A stretch of DNA of 5,167 bases, from positions 4,038 through 9,204 of the forward strand of contig PMGP01000345.1 in assembly GCA_003156235.1 (NCBI GenBank). Reading direction: 5' to 3'. The notes below the pieces were generated by a model. The model made no database searches and had not been told where the DNA came from. It worked only from the letters and a program-made list of their open reading frames with translations. The stretch is from Acidobacteriaceae bacterium. GTDB lineage: Bacteria; Acidobacteriota; Terriglobia; Terriglobales; Acidobacteriaceae. Within the stretch, counting starts at the first letter, position 1. Each line of letters begins with the position of its first letter. Position numbers and translations under genes: made by a program. Positions 1-5,167 of the stretch are shown in pieces.

Positions 1-1694
1 TCCATCTTCAGCAGGCCCATCTTCTCGATGGCCTTCATGTCGTAGGCGGTCACAATTTCGTCGTTCTTGGTCTTGGCCAGCGGCACCAGCTCGATCAGCG
101 GACGCGGCGCAATCACCACCGCTGACGCATGTACCCCCGACCCGCGCACCAGCCCCTCCAGCTTTTTCGCCGTGTCGATCAGCTCCCTGATCTGCGCGTC
201 CTTCTCATACGCCTTGCGCAGCTCCGCCACATCCAACAGAGCCTGATCGATGGTGATGCCCACCGTCCCCGGAATCAGCTTGGCGATGCGGTCCACGTCG
301 CCGTACGGCATATCCAGTGCGCGCCCGCAATCCTTGATCGACCCCTTGGCCGCCATGGTGTTGAAGGTGATAATCTGCGCCACCTGCTCGCGCCCATACT
401 TCCGCGTCACATAGTCGATCACCTCGCCGCGGCGATTCTGGCAGAAGTCCACGTCGATATCCGGCATCTGCTTCCGCTCCGGATTCAGAAACCGCTCAAA
501 GAGCAGCACGTTCTGCATGGGATCGATATTGGTAATCTCCATGGCATACGCCACCAGCGATCCGGCGCCCGATCCGCGTCCCGGTCCCACCGGAATCCCG
601 TTGTCCCGCGCATACTTGATGAAGTCCCACACGATCAGAAAGTATCCAGGATAATTCATCTGCTCGATGATCTTGATCTCATATTCGAGCCGCGCTTCAT
701 ATTCATGAATTTGAGACCGCAGCACTCCACGCGCCTCCAGGCCGCGCACCGCCGTGTCGAGACGTTTTTTATATCCCTCCCGGCACACCTGCTCAAAGTA
801 ACTGTTGATGGTGTGCCCCTCCGGCACGTCAAACAACGGAAACGGATCGTCCACTGCTTTGAGTTTGAACTCGCATCGCTCGGCAATCTCCATCGTCCGC
901 CGCAACACCTCCGGCGAATCCTTGAACAGCCTCTCCATCTCCTCCGCGCTTTTCACAAAAAACTGGTCTGAATCAAACCGGAAGCGCTCTTTATCTTGCA
1001 GCTTTGATCCGGTCTGCACGCACAGCATCACGTCGTGCGCGTGCGAGTCCTCGCCGCACAGGTAGTGCGAGTCATTGGTCGCCACCAGCGGAATATTCAG
1101 TTCCCGCTCAAGTCTGAATAACGCCTCATGAATCTGCTTCTCCTGCTCCAGCCCCTGATCTTGAATCTCTAAATAAAAATTTCCCTTGCCGAAGATGTCC
1201 TCGTACTGCTGCGCCACGCTCTTGGCCTTCTCGTAGTTGCCCGCCATCAGCTCCTCGCACAGCTCCCCGCTCAGGCAACCGGAAAAGCCAATCAGCCCCT
1301 TCGAATTTTCGGCCAGGTACCGCTTGCTCACACGCGGCTTGCGATAGAAGCCATGCAGCGAAGCCTCCGAGGTAATTCGCATCAGGTTGCGGTAGCCCTC
1401 TTCGTCCTGGGCCAGCACCAGCAGGTGGTTGTTCTCGTCCCCCTCGCCCGGCACTCGGTCGATCCGGTGGTCCTCGTGCTTGCAGATATAAAGCTCGCAG
1501 CCCAGAATCGGCTTGATGCCTTGCTGCTTCGCCGCGTCAAAAAAATGTACCGCCCCATAAATGTTCCCGTGGTCGGTCATGGCGACAGATTTCTGCCCCA
1601 CCGCCGCCACGCGTTCCATCAACTTGGTTAGGTCGCAAGCCCCGTCCAGGAGCGAGTATTCCGTATGCAAATGCAGATGCGTAAATTCAGCCAT
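1..1694 (-). CDS. dnaE: DNA polymerase III subunit alpha, N-terminal part (runs off the window)
   Basis: Replicative polymerase catalytic subunit, acting in the cytoplasm at the replication fork. The reverse strand reads without a stop from the ATG at 1694-1692 for 564 codons and leaves the window, so about half of a typical ~1150-1180-residue DnaE is present. The PHP domain comes first (about residues 4-215), starting with HLHLHTEYSLLDG and continuing with TDHGN (40-44), GCE (65-67), SGC (138-140) and NDSHY (207-211). The Pol3 palm follows, with VGPGRGSGA near 368-376 and PDIDVDF at 411-417, which carries catalytic aspartates D412 and D414. The last residues read MGLLKM and then the first two bases of a probable Asp codon, matching the E. 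coli KFDFLGL motif (D555). The start is the usual one for the family. I see no strong Shine-Dalgarno sequence before it. The gene points away from the accessory genes to its right, so it does not share an operon with them. Confidence 0.98.
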   Translation of the reverse strand, partial: MAEFTHLHLHTEYSLLDGACDLTKLMERVAAVGQKSVAMTDHGNIYGAVHFFDAAKQQGIKPILGCELYICKHEDHRIDRVPGEGDENNHLLVLAQDEEGYRNLMRITSEASLHGFYRKPRVSKRYLAENSKGLIGFSGCLSGELCEELMAGNYEKAKSVAQQYEDIFGKGNFYLEIQDQGLEQEKQIHEALFRLERELNIPLVATNDSHYLCGEDSHAHDVMLCVQTGSKLQDKERFRFDSDQFFVKSAEEMERLFKDSPEVLRRTMEIAERCEFKLKAVDDPFPLFDVPEGHTINSYFEQVCREGYKKRLDTAVRGLEARGVLRSQIHEYEARLEYEIKIIEQMNYPGYFLIVWDFIKYARDNGIPVGPGRGSGAGSLVAYAMEITNIDPMQNVLLFERFLNPERKQMPDIDVDFCQNRRGEVIDYVTRKYGREQVAQIITFNTMAAKGSIKDCGRALDMPYGDVDRIAKLIPGTVGITIDQALLDVAELRKAYEKDAQIRELIDTAKKLEGLVRGSGVHASAVVIAPRPLIELVPLAKTKNDEIVTAYDMKAIEKMGLLKM

Positions 1695-1840
1695 GGCTGA
1701 CTATGATTCTAGACGCGGGGCGGTCTCCGCAACCGTCTCAATAAGCGGTTGAAATCTCGGATGGCTGAGGAAAATTGGATATGTATGCCATAATTGGAAC
1801 ATTGTTCGCCGGAAAGGTCTGAACCGTCAGGGTTTACTCA
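1695..1840. other. Divergent intergenic region between dnaE and the nucleosidase gene
   Basis: This 146-base spacer must hold the leaders of both dnaE (leftward) and the two-gene operon (rightward). It contains a hairpin: caaccg at 1730-1735 pairs with cggttg at 1746-1751 across a 10-base loop. A smaller one is gcgg (1720-1723) with ccgc (1727-1730). The right half, from about 1755, becomes A/T-rich (aaaattggatatgtatgcca, 1771-1790), with CATAAT at 1789-1794 as a possible -10 element, but no convincing -35 lies 16-18 bases before it. I therefore call no promoter. AGGG at 1829-1832 is a weak ribosome binding site for the gene at 1841. Confidence 0.6.
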
Positions 1841-2962
1841 ATGATCGACTTCTCAGCGATGATGAGCGCCGTTAAACGAAAGGAAAGGACTGACCAGTAC
1901 TATGTCCTTTCAGCACTCTACGTGCTTCGTGCACATGAGAGGGCCGTAACCTCAAAACAAGTCTCCGATTTGCTTAAATTACACTTGGGCGCAAAGGCTC
2001 CGACAAATGTCCCGGACTGCCTCCGAAAATCTCCCGCATACGCCAGCCCAACTGACAAGGGTCCACCGCTTCAATGGTCCCTGACCGAGAAAGGGGTCGA
2101 ACACCTCCGGTCACTAACCGGTTTGTCACTTCCCACAATCACTGAAACCGACAGTTTTAATTCGGATATCGGTATAGTCTGCGCACTGCAATATCCGGAA
2201 CTGGAAGCTGTTATCAACGCATCCGGTGGTCAAACGTCCTGGCGAGAGGTTGGCGATGCGCGCCTAACACATGTTTACCACGAAACCCAGATCGTGACTG
2301 CGGGGAACAGACCGTTACGGGTTGTAGCCACAACCTCAACCTCTATGGGGTTGACTGCGGCAGCAATAGTTACAACTCAACTTGTGCATGAGTTTCGTCC
2401 TCGCCTAGTCACAATGATTGGAATAGCGGCTGGAACCCACTCCGGCAACAAACAGTTTGGCGATGTGTTGGTGGCGGACCCCAGCGTCGATTACAACTCT
2501 GGAAAGGTAGTTATCCAAGGCGGAATTCGTGAGTTTCAACCGGACCCGTACCCTATCGGACTCAATCCACGTCTCAGGAGTGTTCTGCAAAAGTACAGGA
2601 GCCAGCATCCACTGTTCAAGGAAATCCGGGACCGCTGGAAGGGTCCGACCCCTGAAACACCAAATAGTCTGCATGTGGGGCCTGTGGGCGCTGCAGATCA
2701 AGTGATTGACGATGCCACACGCATAATAGAGATTCAGAAGAACTGGAGAAAACTGATCGGTGTGGAAATGGAAACGTACGGCGTGTATCGTGCAGTTCTA
2801 GAGTCACCTGAGCCGAAACCCCGGGCAGTTTCGTTCAAGGCTGTTTGTGATTTTGCGGCAGAAAAGTCAGATTCATGGCAAGAGTATGCAGCATTTATGG
2901 CAGCAGAGTTTGCAATCGAGTTTTTCAAGCGTGAATGGGCGACTTTATGGCCCGCCGCTTGA
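1841..2962 (+). CDS. Winged-helix-like domain fused to a phosphorylase-superfamily nucleosidase (PNP_UDP_1, MTA/SAH nucleosidase-like)
   Basis: This 373-residue protein is probably cytoplasmic, with no signal peptide or membrane segment. Residues about 18-95 look like a winged helix-turn-helix: a helical start (YYVLSALYVLRA), a TSKQVSDLL helix, then a wing and end helix (WSLTEKGVEHLRSL). Residues about 107-365 form a nucleoside phosphorylase/nucleosidase fold: DIGIVCALQYPELEAV at 109-124, MIGIAAG at 192-198, FGDVLVAD at 206-213, the substrate-site motif GVEMETYGVY at 307-316, and KAVCDFA at 333-339, whose D337 matches the catalytic Asp of MTAN (E. coli D197). The C-terminal WQEYAAFMAAEFA stretch resembles PNP domains of fungal NLR-like proteins and of bacterial defence effectors. 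Family members cleave the N-glycosidic bond of adenine nucleosides; some defence versions act on ATP. The substrate here is unknown. ATG codons at 1859 and 1862 are alternative starts; 1841 is preferred for AGGG at 1829-1832. It is followed 24 bases later by a partner gene. Confidence 0.9.
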   Translation: MIDFSAMMSAVKRKERTDQYYVLSALYVLRAHERAVTSKQVSDLLKLHLGAKAPTNVPDCLRKSPAYASPTDKGPPLQWSLTEKGVEHLRSLTGLSLPTITETDSFNSDIGIVCALQYPELEAVINASGGQTSWREVGDARLTHVYHETQIVTAGNRPLRVVATTSTSMGLTAAAIVTTQLVHEFRPRLVTMIGIAAGTHSGNKQFGDVLVADPSVDYNSGKVVIQGGIREFQPDPYPIGLNPRLRSVLQKYRSQHPLFKEIRDRWKGPTPETPNSLHVGPVGAADQVIDDATRIIEIQKNWRKLIGVEMETYGVYRAVLESPEPKPRAVSFKAVCDFAAEKSDSWQEYAAFMAAEFAIEFFKREWATLWPAA

Positions 2963-2976
2963 AATCATTTCCGACT

Positions 2977-2982
2977 AGGAGG
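2977..2982 (+). promoter_or_regulatory. Strong ribosome binding site for the second gene of the two-gene operon
   Basis: A perfect AGGAGG lies 4 bases before the ATG at 2987 and 14 bases after the stop of the nucleosidase gene. It fixes the start of the downstream gene. It is much stronger than the AGGG before the nucleosidase, so the downstream protein may be made in excess over the effector. Confidence 0.85.
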
Positions 2983-2986
2983 AAGC

Positions 2987-3631
2987 ATGACGAAAAGAAC
3001 CGGTGACCACGCAGACCCAGAAATCACAGCAATCAGTGAAGTGCACGCAGCGTTACAAGATCTCGAATCGGATGCACAGTCTCGAGTTCTGAAGTATGTT
3101 GCCGACAAATTGGGCCTTTCCGGCCCAATCCGTTCAACCAGCGGATCAACAGGGACGGATGAGCCTGACGAGAACCTCAATGCAAAACGATCTGAGGAGC
3201 ATACGGAGAACAGGGTTGAGGAAAACGGTGTGTTGGAAGGTATTAGTCCAGCTGGGAAAAAATGGATTGCTCGTAGCGGACTGCAACCGAACCAACTTTC
3301 GGCAATTTTTAGCCTTGGAGGAGATGAGATTGATCTGATTGCCAAGAGCGTACCAGGAAATAACAAGACTAAAAGGATGCGCAGTGTGATCCTACTAAAG
3401 GGGCTTGCGTCATACCTCGGGACCGGTGCAGCTCGTTTGACTGATCAGGAGGTTAGAGAGACCTGCTTGCATTATGACGCCTTGGATGCCGGTAACTTTG
3501 CACATATTATCAAAGGGCTTGCGAGTGAAGTGACGGGAAGCAAGGAGACAGGATACACGCTATCGGCACGTGGTCAAGCAAGCGCTACAGAGATGGTGAA
3601 AGATATAGTGAAGACCGCAAAGACTGACTAG
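2987..3631 (+). CDS. Hypothetical 214-residue protein with a C-terminal winged-helix-like domain; partner of the nucleosidase
   Basis: I do not recognise a named family. Three parts are visible. Residues about 11-45 form an amphipathic helical segment (ISEVHAALQDLESDAQSRVL, then KYVADKLGL) of a kind I have seen at the start of uncharacterised bacterial proteins. Residues about 46-85 are a polar, Ser/Thr/Asp/Glu/Asn-rich linker that is probably disordered. Residues about 86-207 are a globular domain with WIARSGL (93-99), LGGDEIDLIAKSVPG (110-124), then ILLKGLASYLGTG, LTDQEVRETCLHY and a closing ETGYTLSARGQASATEMV. The last 75 residues have the same order of elements as the N-terminal domain of the upstream nucleosidase. 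There are no enzyme motifs, membrane segments or signal peptide. The gene starts 24 bases after the upstream stop with a perfect Shine-Dalgarno sequence, so the two are almost certainly co-transcribed. A role as adaptor, sensor or inhibitor of the nucleosidase is inference. Confidence 0.85.
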   Translation: MTKRTGDHADPEITAISEVHAALQDLESDAQSRVLKYVADKLGLSGPIRSTSGSTGTDEPDENLNAKRSEEHTENRVEENGVLEGISPAGKKWIARSGLQPNQLSAIFSLGGDEIDLIAKSVPGNNKTKRMRSVILLKGLASYLGTGAARLTDQEVRETCLHYDALDAGNFAHIIKGLASEVTGSKETGYTLSARGQASATEMVKDIVKTAKTD

Positions 3632-3693
3632 CCGGGTGTCGGGTGTCCAGGTCCCGCTTTTGGGACCTGGGAAACCACGAACCCCACCCCGGC
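3631..3693. repeat. Long imperfect hairpin, member of a local intergenic repeat family (possible terminator)
   Basis: The inner stem is ccaggtccc (3647-3655) with gggacctgg (3662-3670), a perfect 9-bp stem with a 6-base loop. An outer stem gccggg (3631-3636) pairs with cccggc (3688-3693), beginning at the last base of the stop codon of the preceding gene. The right side holds accacgaacccca (3674-3686), which recurs exactly at 4966-4978. Because it sits directly after the operon it may end transcription or protect the mRNA 3' end, but no run of T follows, so it is not a standard Rho-independent terminator. Confidence 0.75.
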
Positions 3694-3710
3694 CGCCGTG
3701 TCTTTACCTT

Positions 3711-3830
3711 CTCCTGGCCGGGAGAACGTGAGAATAGCCCAGGGTGAAACCCTGGGTCAGCGTACCACCATCCGCCCCGCCGTCCCGTAGGGCCGGCGTG
3801 AATCTTCCGCTTTTCTCGAATTGCGGAAAG
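3711..3830. repeat. REP-like cluster of short hairpins upstream of the toxin-antitoxin genes
   Basis: Successive inverted repeats lie within about 120 bases: ctcctgg/ccgggag (3711-3724, nearly without loop); cccagggt (3738-3745) with accctggg (3749-3756), an 8-bp stem and 3-base loop; gccgtccc (3779-3786) with gggccggc (3790-3797), one mismatch and loop gta; and ttccgc (3805-3810) with gcggaa (3823-3828). The 'gcccagggtgaaaccctgggt' type of unit is one I remember as a dispersed repeat in several G+C-rich genomes, often linked to REP-associated transposases (memory, not checked). No transposase is present here. I see no gene in 3632-3857. Confidence 0.65.
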
Positions 3831-3857
3831 GATTACGATGGTAAAGAGGGCCTGAAG

Positions 3858-4106
3858 ATGGCAAAAGCAGCAACAGAAATCGAGATCGACTGGATGGCCT
3901 GCGAGCTGATCGAATCAGTCCCCGGCAAGGTCTCGGGAAGGCCCATCGTGCGCGGGACGCGCATCCTGCCTGACGCCATCGTCGGAAGCTACGACCTCGG
4001 CGAGACGATCGATGAACTGCGCGAGGGCTTTCCCTCTCTCTCTCTCCCACAAATCGAACGCCTGATTGAGTTTGCCCATGCACAACGAGGCCAGGCCGGC
4101 CAGTGA
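3858..4106 (+). CDS. DUF433 family antitoxin
   Basis: This 82-residue protein is the antitoxin of a VapBC-like type II pair. The DUF433 signature is PGKVSGRPIVRGTRI (22-36), followed by DAIVGSYDLGETIDELREGF (39-58) and a closing PSLSLPQIERLIEFA (59-73). The domain is a small helix-turn-helix-like fold expected to bind the operator and neutralise the toxin. The start at ATG 3858 is chosen because GAGGG (3846-3850) lies 7 bases before it and the family signature begins about 20 residues later. An in-frame ATG at 3744 would add 38 residues encoded by the hairpin cluster and is unlikely. The stop overlaps the start of the toxin gene by four bases (GTGA, 4103-4106), indicating translational coupling. 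Six CT units run through codons 59-63. Confidence 0.9.
   Translation: MAKAATEIEIDWMACELIESVPGKVSGRPIVRGTRILPDAIVGSYDLGETIDELREGFPSLSLPQIERLIEFAHAQRGQAGQ
4034..4046 (+). repeat. CT dinucleotide tract inside the antitoxin gene
   Basis: Six consecutive CT units plus one C encode the Ser-Leu-Ser-Leu part of the conserved FPSLSLPQI segment. Slippage by one unit would shift the frame and remove the last third of the antitoxin. The tract is short, and the amino acids are what the family normally has here, so it may be coincidental. Confidence 0.8.
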
Positions 4107-4453
4107 AAGTTCTGCTCGATGAGAATCTCGACCATGCCCTGAGGAAGCTGCTAGGGCCACACGAGGTTGTCACTGTCACGTACATGGGCTGGACAGGGCT
4201 CCAGAATGGCTCGTTGTTGCGGGCTGCCGAAGAAAGCGGAATGGAGGTTCTTCTGACCGGCGACCAGACACTCAGCTACGAGCAGAACCTAACCGGGAGG
4301 CGTCTGGCAGTTGTGGCCCTCTCTGCGATTCAGCTACCCATACTCAAAGAAAACCTGCCGAAAATAATTGCTGCCATCGACGGAGCCGCTCCCGGCACAT
4401 TTCAGGCGTTAGACTGCGGCACTTTCAGTCGAAAGAGAACCGCTGAAGAGTAA
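4103..4453 (+). CDS. DUF5615 family PIN-like toxin (Mut7-C/VapC-like)
   Basis: This 116-residue protein is the expected toxin partner of the preceding DUF433 protein. PIN-like domains bind a metal through clustered acidic residues and usually cleave RNA; the target here is unknown. Visible motifs are the opening MKVLLDENLDHALRKLL with D6 and E7, then VTYMGWTGLQNGSLLRAA (25-42), and VLLTGDQTLSYEQN (49-62), in which D54 occupies the conserved TxD position. The aspartate often found in the 'sDeeIL' segment of the wider family is replaced by N35-G36, apparently normal for this GWTGLQNG-type branch. The GTG start lies inside the antitoxin stop region (GTGA overlap). The length is typical. The C-terminal ~20 residues (from about 97) are basic/polar and poorly conserved. 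Confidence 0.88.
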   Translation: MKVLLDENLDHALRKLLGPHEVVTVTYMGWTGLQNGSLLRAAEESGMEVLLTGDQTLSYEQNLTGRRLAVVALSAIQLPILKENLPKIIAAIDGAAPGTFQALDCGTFSRKRTAEE

Positions 4454-4495
4454 GCCAACAACGCTCACGAATCCGCTATCGCGCCTTGACGAAAC

Positions 4496-4510
4496 TACGG
4501 CGTAGCCGTA
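4496..4510. promoter_or_regulatory. Perfect inverted repeat just upstream of the XRE gene, possible operator
   Basis: tacggc (4496-4501) and gccgta (4505-4510) form a perfect 6-bp inverted repeat around a gta centre, ending two bases before the ATG at 4513. XRE-type antitoxins often repress their own promoter through such palindromes, and as RNA it would be a triloop hairpin that could mask initiation. No promoter hexamers are obvious. If translation starts at the TTG at 4486 instead, the palindrome lies within the coding region. Confidence 0.4.
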
Positions 4511-4512
4511 CC

Positions 4513-4911
4513 ATGCGGTGGATGAAGATATCAAAAGATATGGTTTGGGTCGATCATGAACCCGGCGATCCGCCGATTGAGACGAATACGGATTGGGCCG
4601 CGGTCGAAGCGCTAACCGATGAGCAGATTCATGCGGCTGCGCTCTCTGACCCGGACTCACAACCGCTTCCTCTCGGCAGCGACGAGGAGATGGCCAAGCT
4701 GGGCCTGATTCACATTCCCAACGTAAAAAAGCTCCGCAAACGCCTCGGCCTGACCCAGGAGGCATTTGCCGCCGCCTATCGCATCCCCATCGGAACCCTG
4801 CGCGACTGGGAGCAGGGTCGCAAACGTCCCGACGCCCCCGCCCGCGCCTACCTCACCGTCATCGCCCGCAACCCCGAGGCCGTCGCCAACCTGTTGAAAG
4901 AAGCGGCCTGA
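4513..4911 (+). CDS. XRE-family helix-turn-helix antitoxin-like regulator
   Basis: From the ATG at 4513 this gives 132 residues. The N-terminal part is acidic, with TDWAAVEALTDEQIHAAALS at about 27-46. The C-terminal part holds the helix-turn-helix: IPNVKKLRKRLGLTQEAFAA, then a recognition segment around YRIPIGTLRDWEQGRKRPDA, and an end helix AYLTVIARNPEAVANLL. This arrangement is typical of HTH antitoxins normally encoded just after a small BrnT/RelE-type toxin. Here the gene follows the DUF5615 toxin by about 60 bases and no second toxin lies between them. It may be a solitary antitoxin, or it may serve the upstream pair. The start is uncertain: TTG 4486 (141 residues), ATG 4513 and ATG 4522 are all possible and none has a good ribosome binding site. 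The DNA-binding assignment is secure; the partner is unknown. Confidence 0.85.
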   Translation: MRWMKISKDMVWVDHEPGDPPIETNTDWAAVEALTDEQIHAAALSDPDSQPLPLGSDEEMAKLGLIHIPNVKKLRKRLGLTQEAFAAAYRIPIGTLRDWEQGRKRPDAPARAYLTVIARNPEAVANLLKEAA

Positions 4912-4916
4912 CCCTG

Positions 4917-4978
4917 CTGCCCCATCCTTCGTGTACTTTGCTTTGCGTAGGGTGTAGGGTAGGACACCACGAACCCCA
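4917..4978. repeat. Second copy of the hairpin + ccacgaacccca intergenic repeat
   Basis: Directly after the XRE gene, ccatccttcg (4922-4931) can pair imperfectly with cgtagggtgt (4946-4955). The stretch gggtgtagggtaggacaccacgaacccca (4950-4978) matches the organisation at 3634-3686 but lacks the inner 9-bp hairpin. The last 13 bases, accacgaacccca, are identical in both copies and in the same orientation. Its place right after a stop codon, like the first copy, suggests an mRNA-end or terminator role. Confidence 0.65.
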
Positions 4979-5167
4979 TGCGAGCGACTAGCGAGCCGCT
5001 GTCCCCACCGCAGGTGGTTGCAGATTATTTCCCCACTTCGTCGCATAATGATCCTCAGGAGTCCATCGTCCTGGCACATCCTCTTCGCGCCGCCTTTTAG
5101 CCGGAAGCTGTCAGAAGAGGCCGAAACGGCCCGTAACTCCTTATCCTGGACGATTTTGCAGGGAACT
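4979..5167. other. Non-coding remainder, no gene recognised
   Basis: No reading frame here shows protein-like features on either strand. Small inverted repeats are ccacc/ggtgg (5005-5009 with 5013-5017) and ggccg/cggcc (5119-5123 with 5127-5131, loop aaa). I cannot match it to a known structured RNA. It may be the leader or trailer of a gene beyond the right edge. Confidence 0.5.

Noticed and set aside
129..971. Long plus-strand open frame of 280 codons
   Set aside because: It lies wholly inside dnaE on the opposite strand; its Arg/His/Leu-rich translation has no family signature and is a typical shadow in G+C-rich DNA.
1749..1794. Possible promoter from TTGAAA (1749-1754) and CATAAT (1789-1794)
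   Set aside because: The two hexamers are 34 bases apart, much too far for a sigma-70 promoter, and no better -35 is visible.
3314..3337. 'LGGDEIDLI' in the 214-residue protein resembles a GGDEF diguanylate cyclase motif
   Set aside because: Only the short GGDE string matches. The protein is far too small and lacks the rest of the cyclase domain.
3631..3830. CRISPR-like array from successive palindromes
   Set aside because: The hairpins differ in sequence and spacing; there is no regularly repeated unit with spacers and no cas gene.
3744..3857. In-frame upstream ATG that would lengthen the DUF433 antitoxin by 38 residues
   Set aside because: The extra segment is translated from the REP-like hairpin DNA, is not part of DUF433, and has no ribosome binding site; ATG 3858 has GAGGG at the right distance.
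3757..4185. Minus-strand open frame across the DUF433 gene
   Set aside because: Arg/Ser-rich translation with no recognisable domain, antisense to a well-supported gene and its upstream hairpins.
4657..5079. Minus-strand open frame of 140 codons over the XRE gene and downstream repeat
   Set aside because: Gly-rich shadow translation of the XRE gene. The part beyond the gene runs through the intergenic repeat, and no family is recognised.

Overview
The window looks like a stretch of a G+C-rich bacterial chromosome. The DnaE type (intact PHP domain, start of the form M-A-E-F-T-H-L-H-L-H) and the hairpin-plus-'ccacgaacccca' intergenic repeats resemble what I remember from Acidobacteriota (Terriglobia). 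That placement is from memory and is tentative.

Layout: (1) 1-1694, minus strand: the N-terminal half of dnaE, the replicative DNA polymerase III alpha subunit. The window edge falls inside the codon of what should be the third catalytic aspartate. (2) 1695-1840: a divergent intergenic region with a small hairpin. (3) 1841-3631, plus strand: a compact two-gene operon of lower G+C. It encodes a 373-aa winged-helix-like + nucleoside phosphorylase/nucleosidase (PNP_UDP_1, MTAN-like) protein and a 214-aa protein of no recognised function. The C-terminal domain of the second protein has the same layout as the N-terminal domain of the first. (4) 3632-3857: non-coding DNA with four or five hairpins, including a REP-like element. 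(5) 3858-4453: a toxin-antitoxin pair, a DUF433 antitoxin overlapping by 4 nt a DUF5615 PIN-like toxin. (6) 4513-4911: an XRE-family antitoxin-like regulator with no toxin beside it, preceded by a perfect small palindrome. (7) 4912-5167: non-coding, with a second, shorter copy of the intergenic repeat.

Reading: a housekeeping gene (dnaE) sits next to an accessory patch that looks like a small defence/TA island. The most interesting part is the two-gene module at 1841-3631. A stand-alone nucleosidase with fungal-type/defence-type PNP motifs is the kind of effector known from bacterial ATP-depleting antiphage systems (the PNP effectors of Detocs, CBASS and Avs). Here it is coupled not to a known sensor but to a small protein with a matching winged-helix-like domain. 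That suggests a simple adaptor/sensor plus effector pair joined by homotypic interaction. The function is inferred; nothing in the sequence proves antiphage activity.
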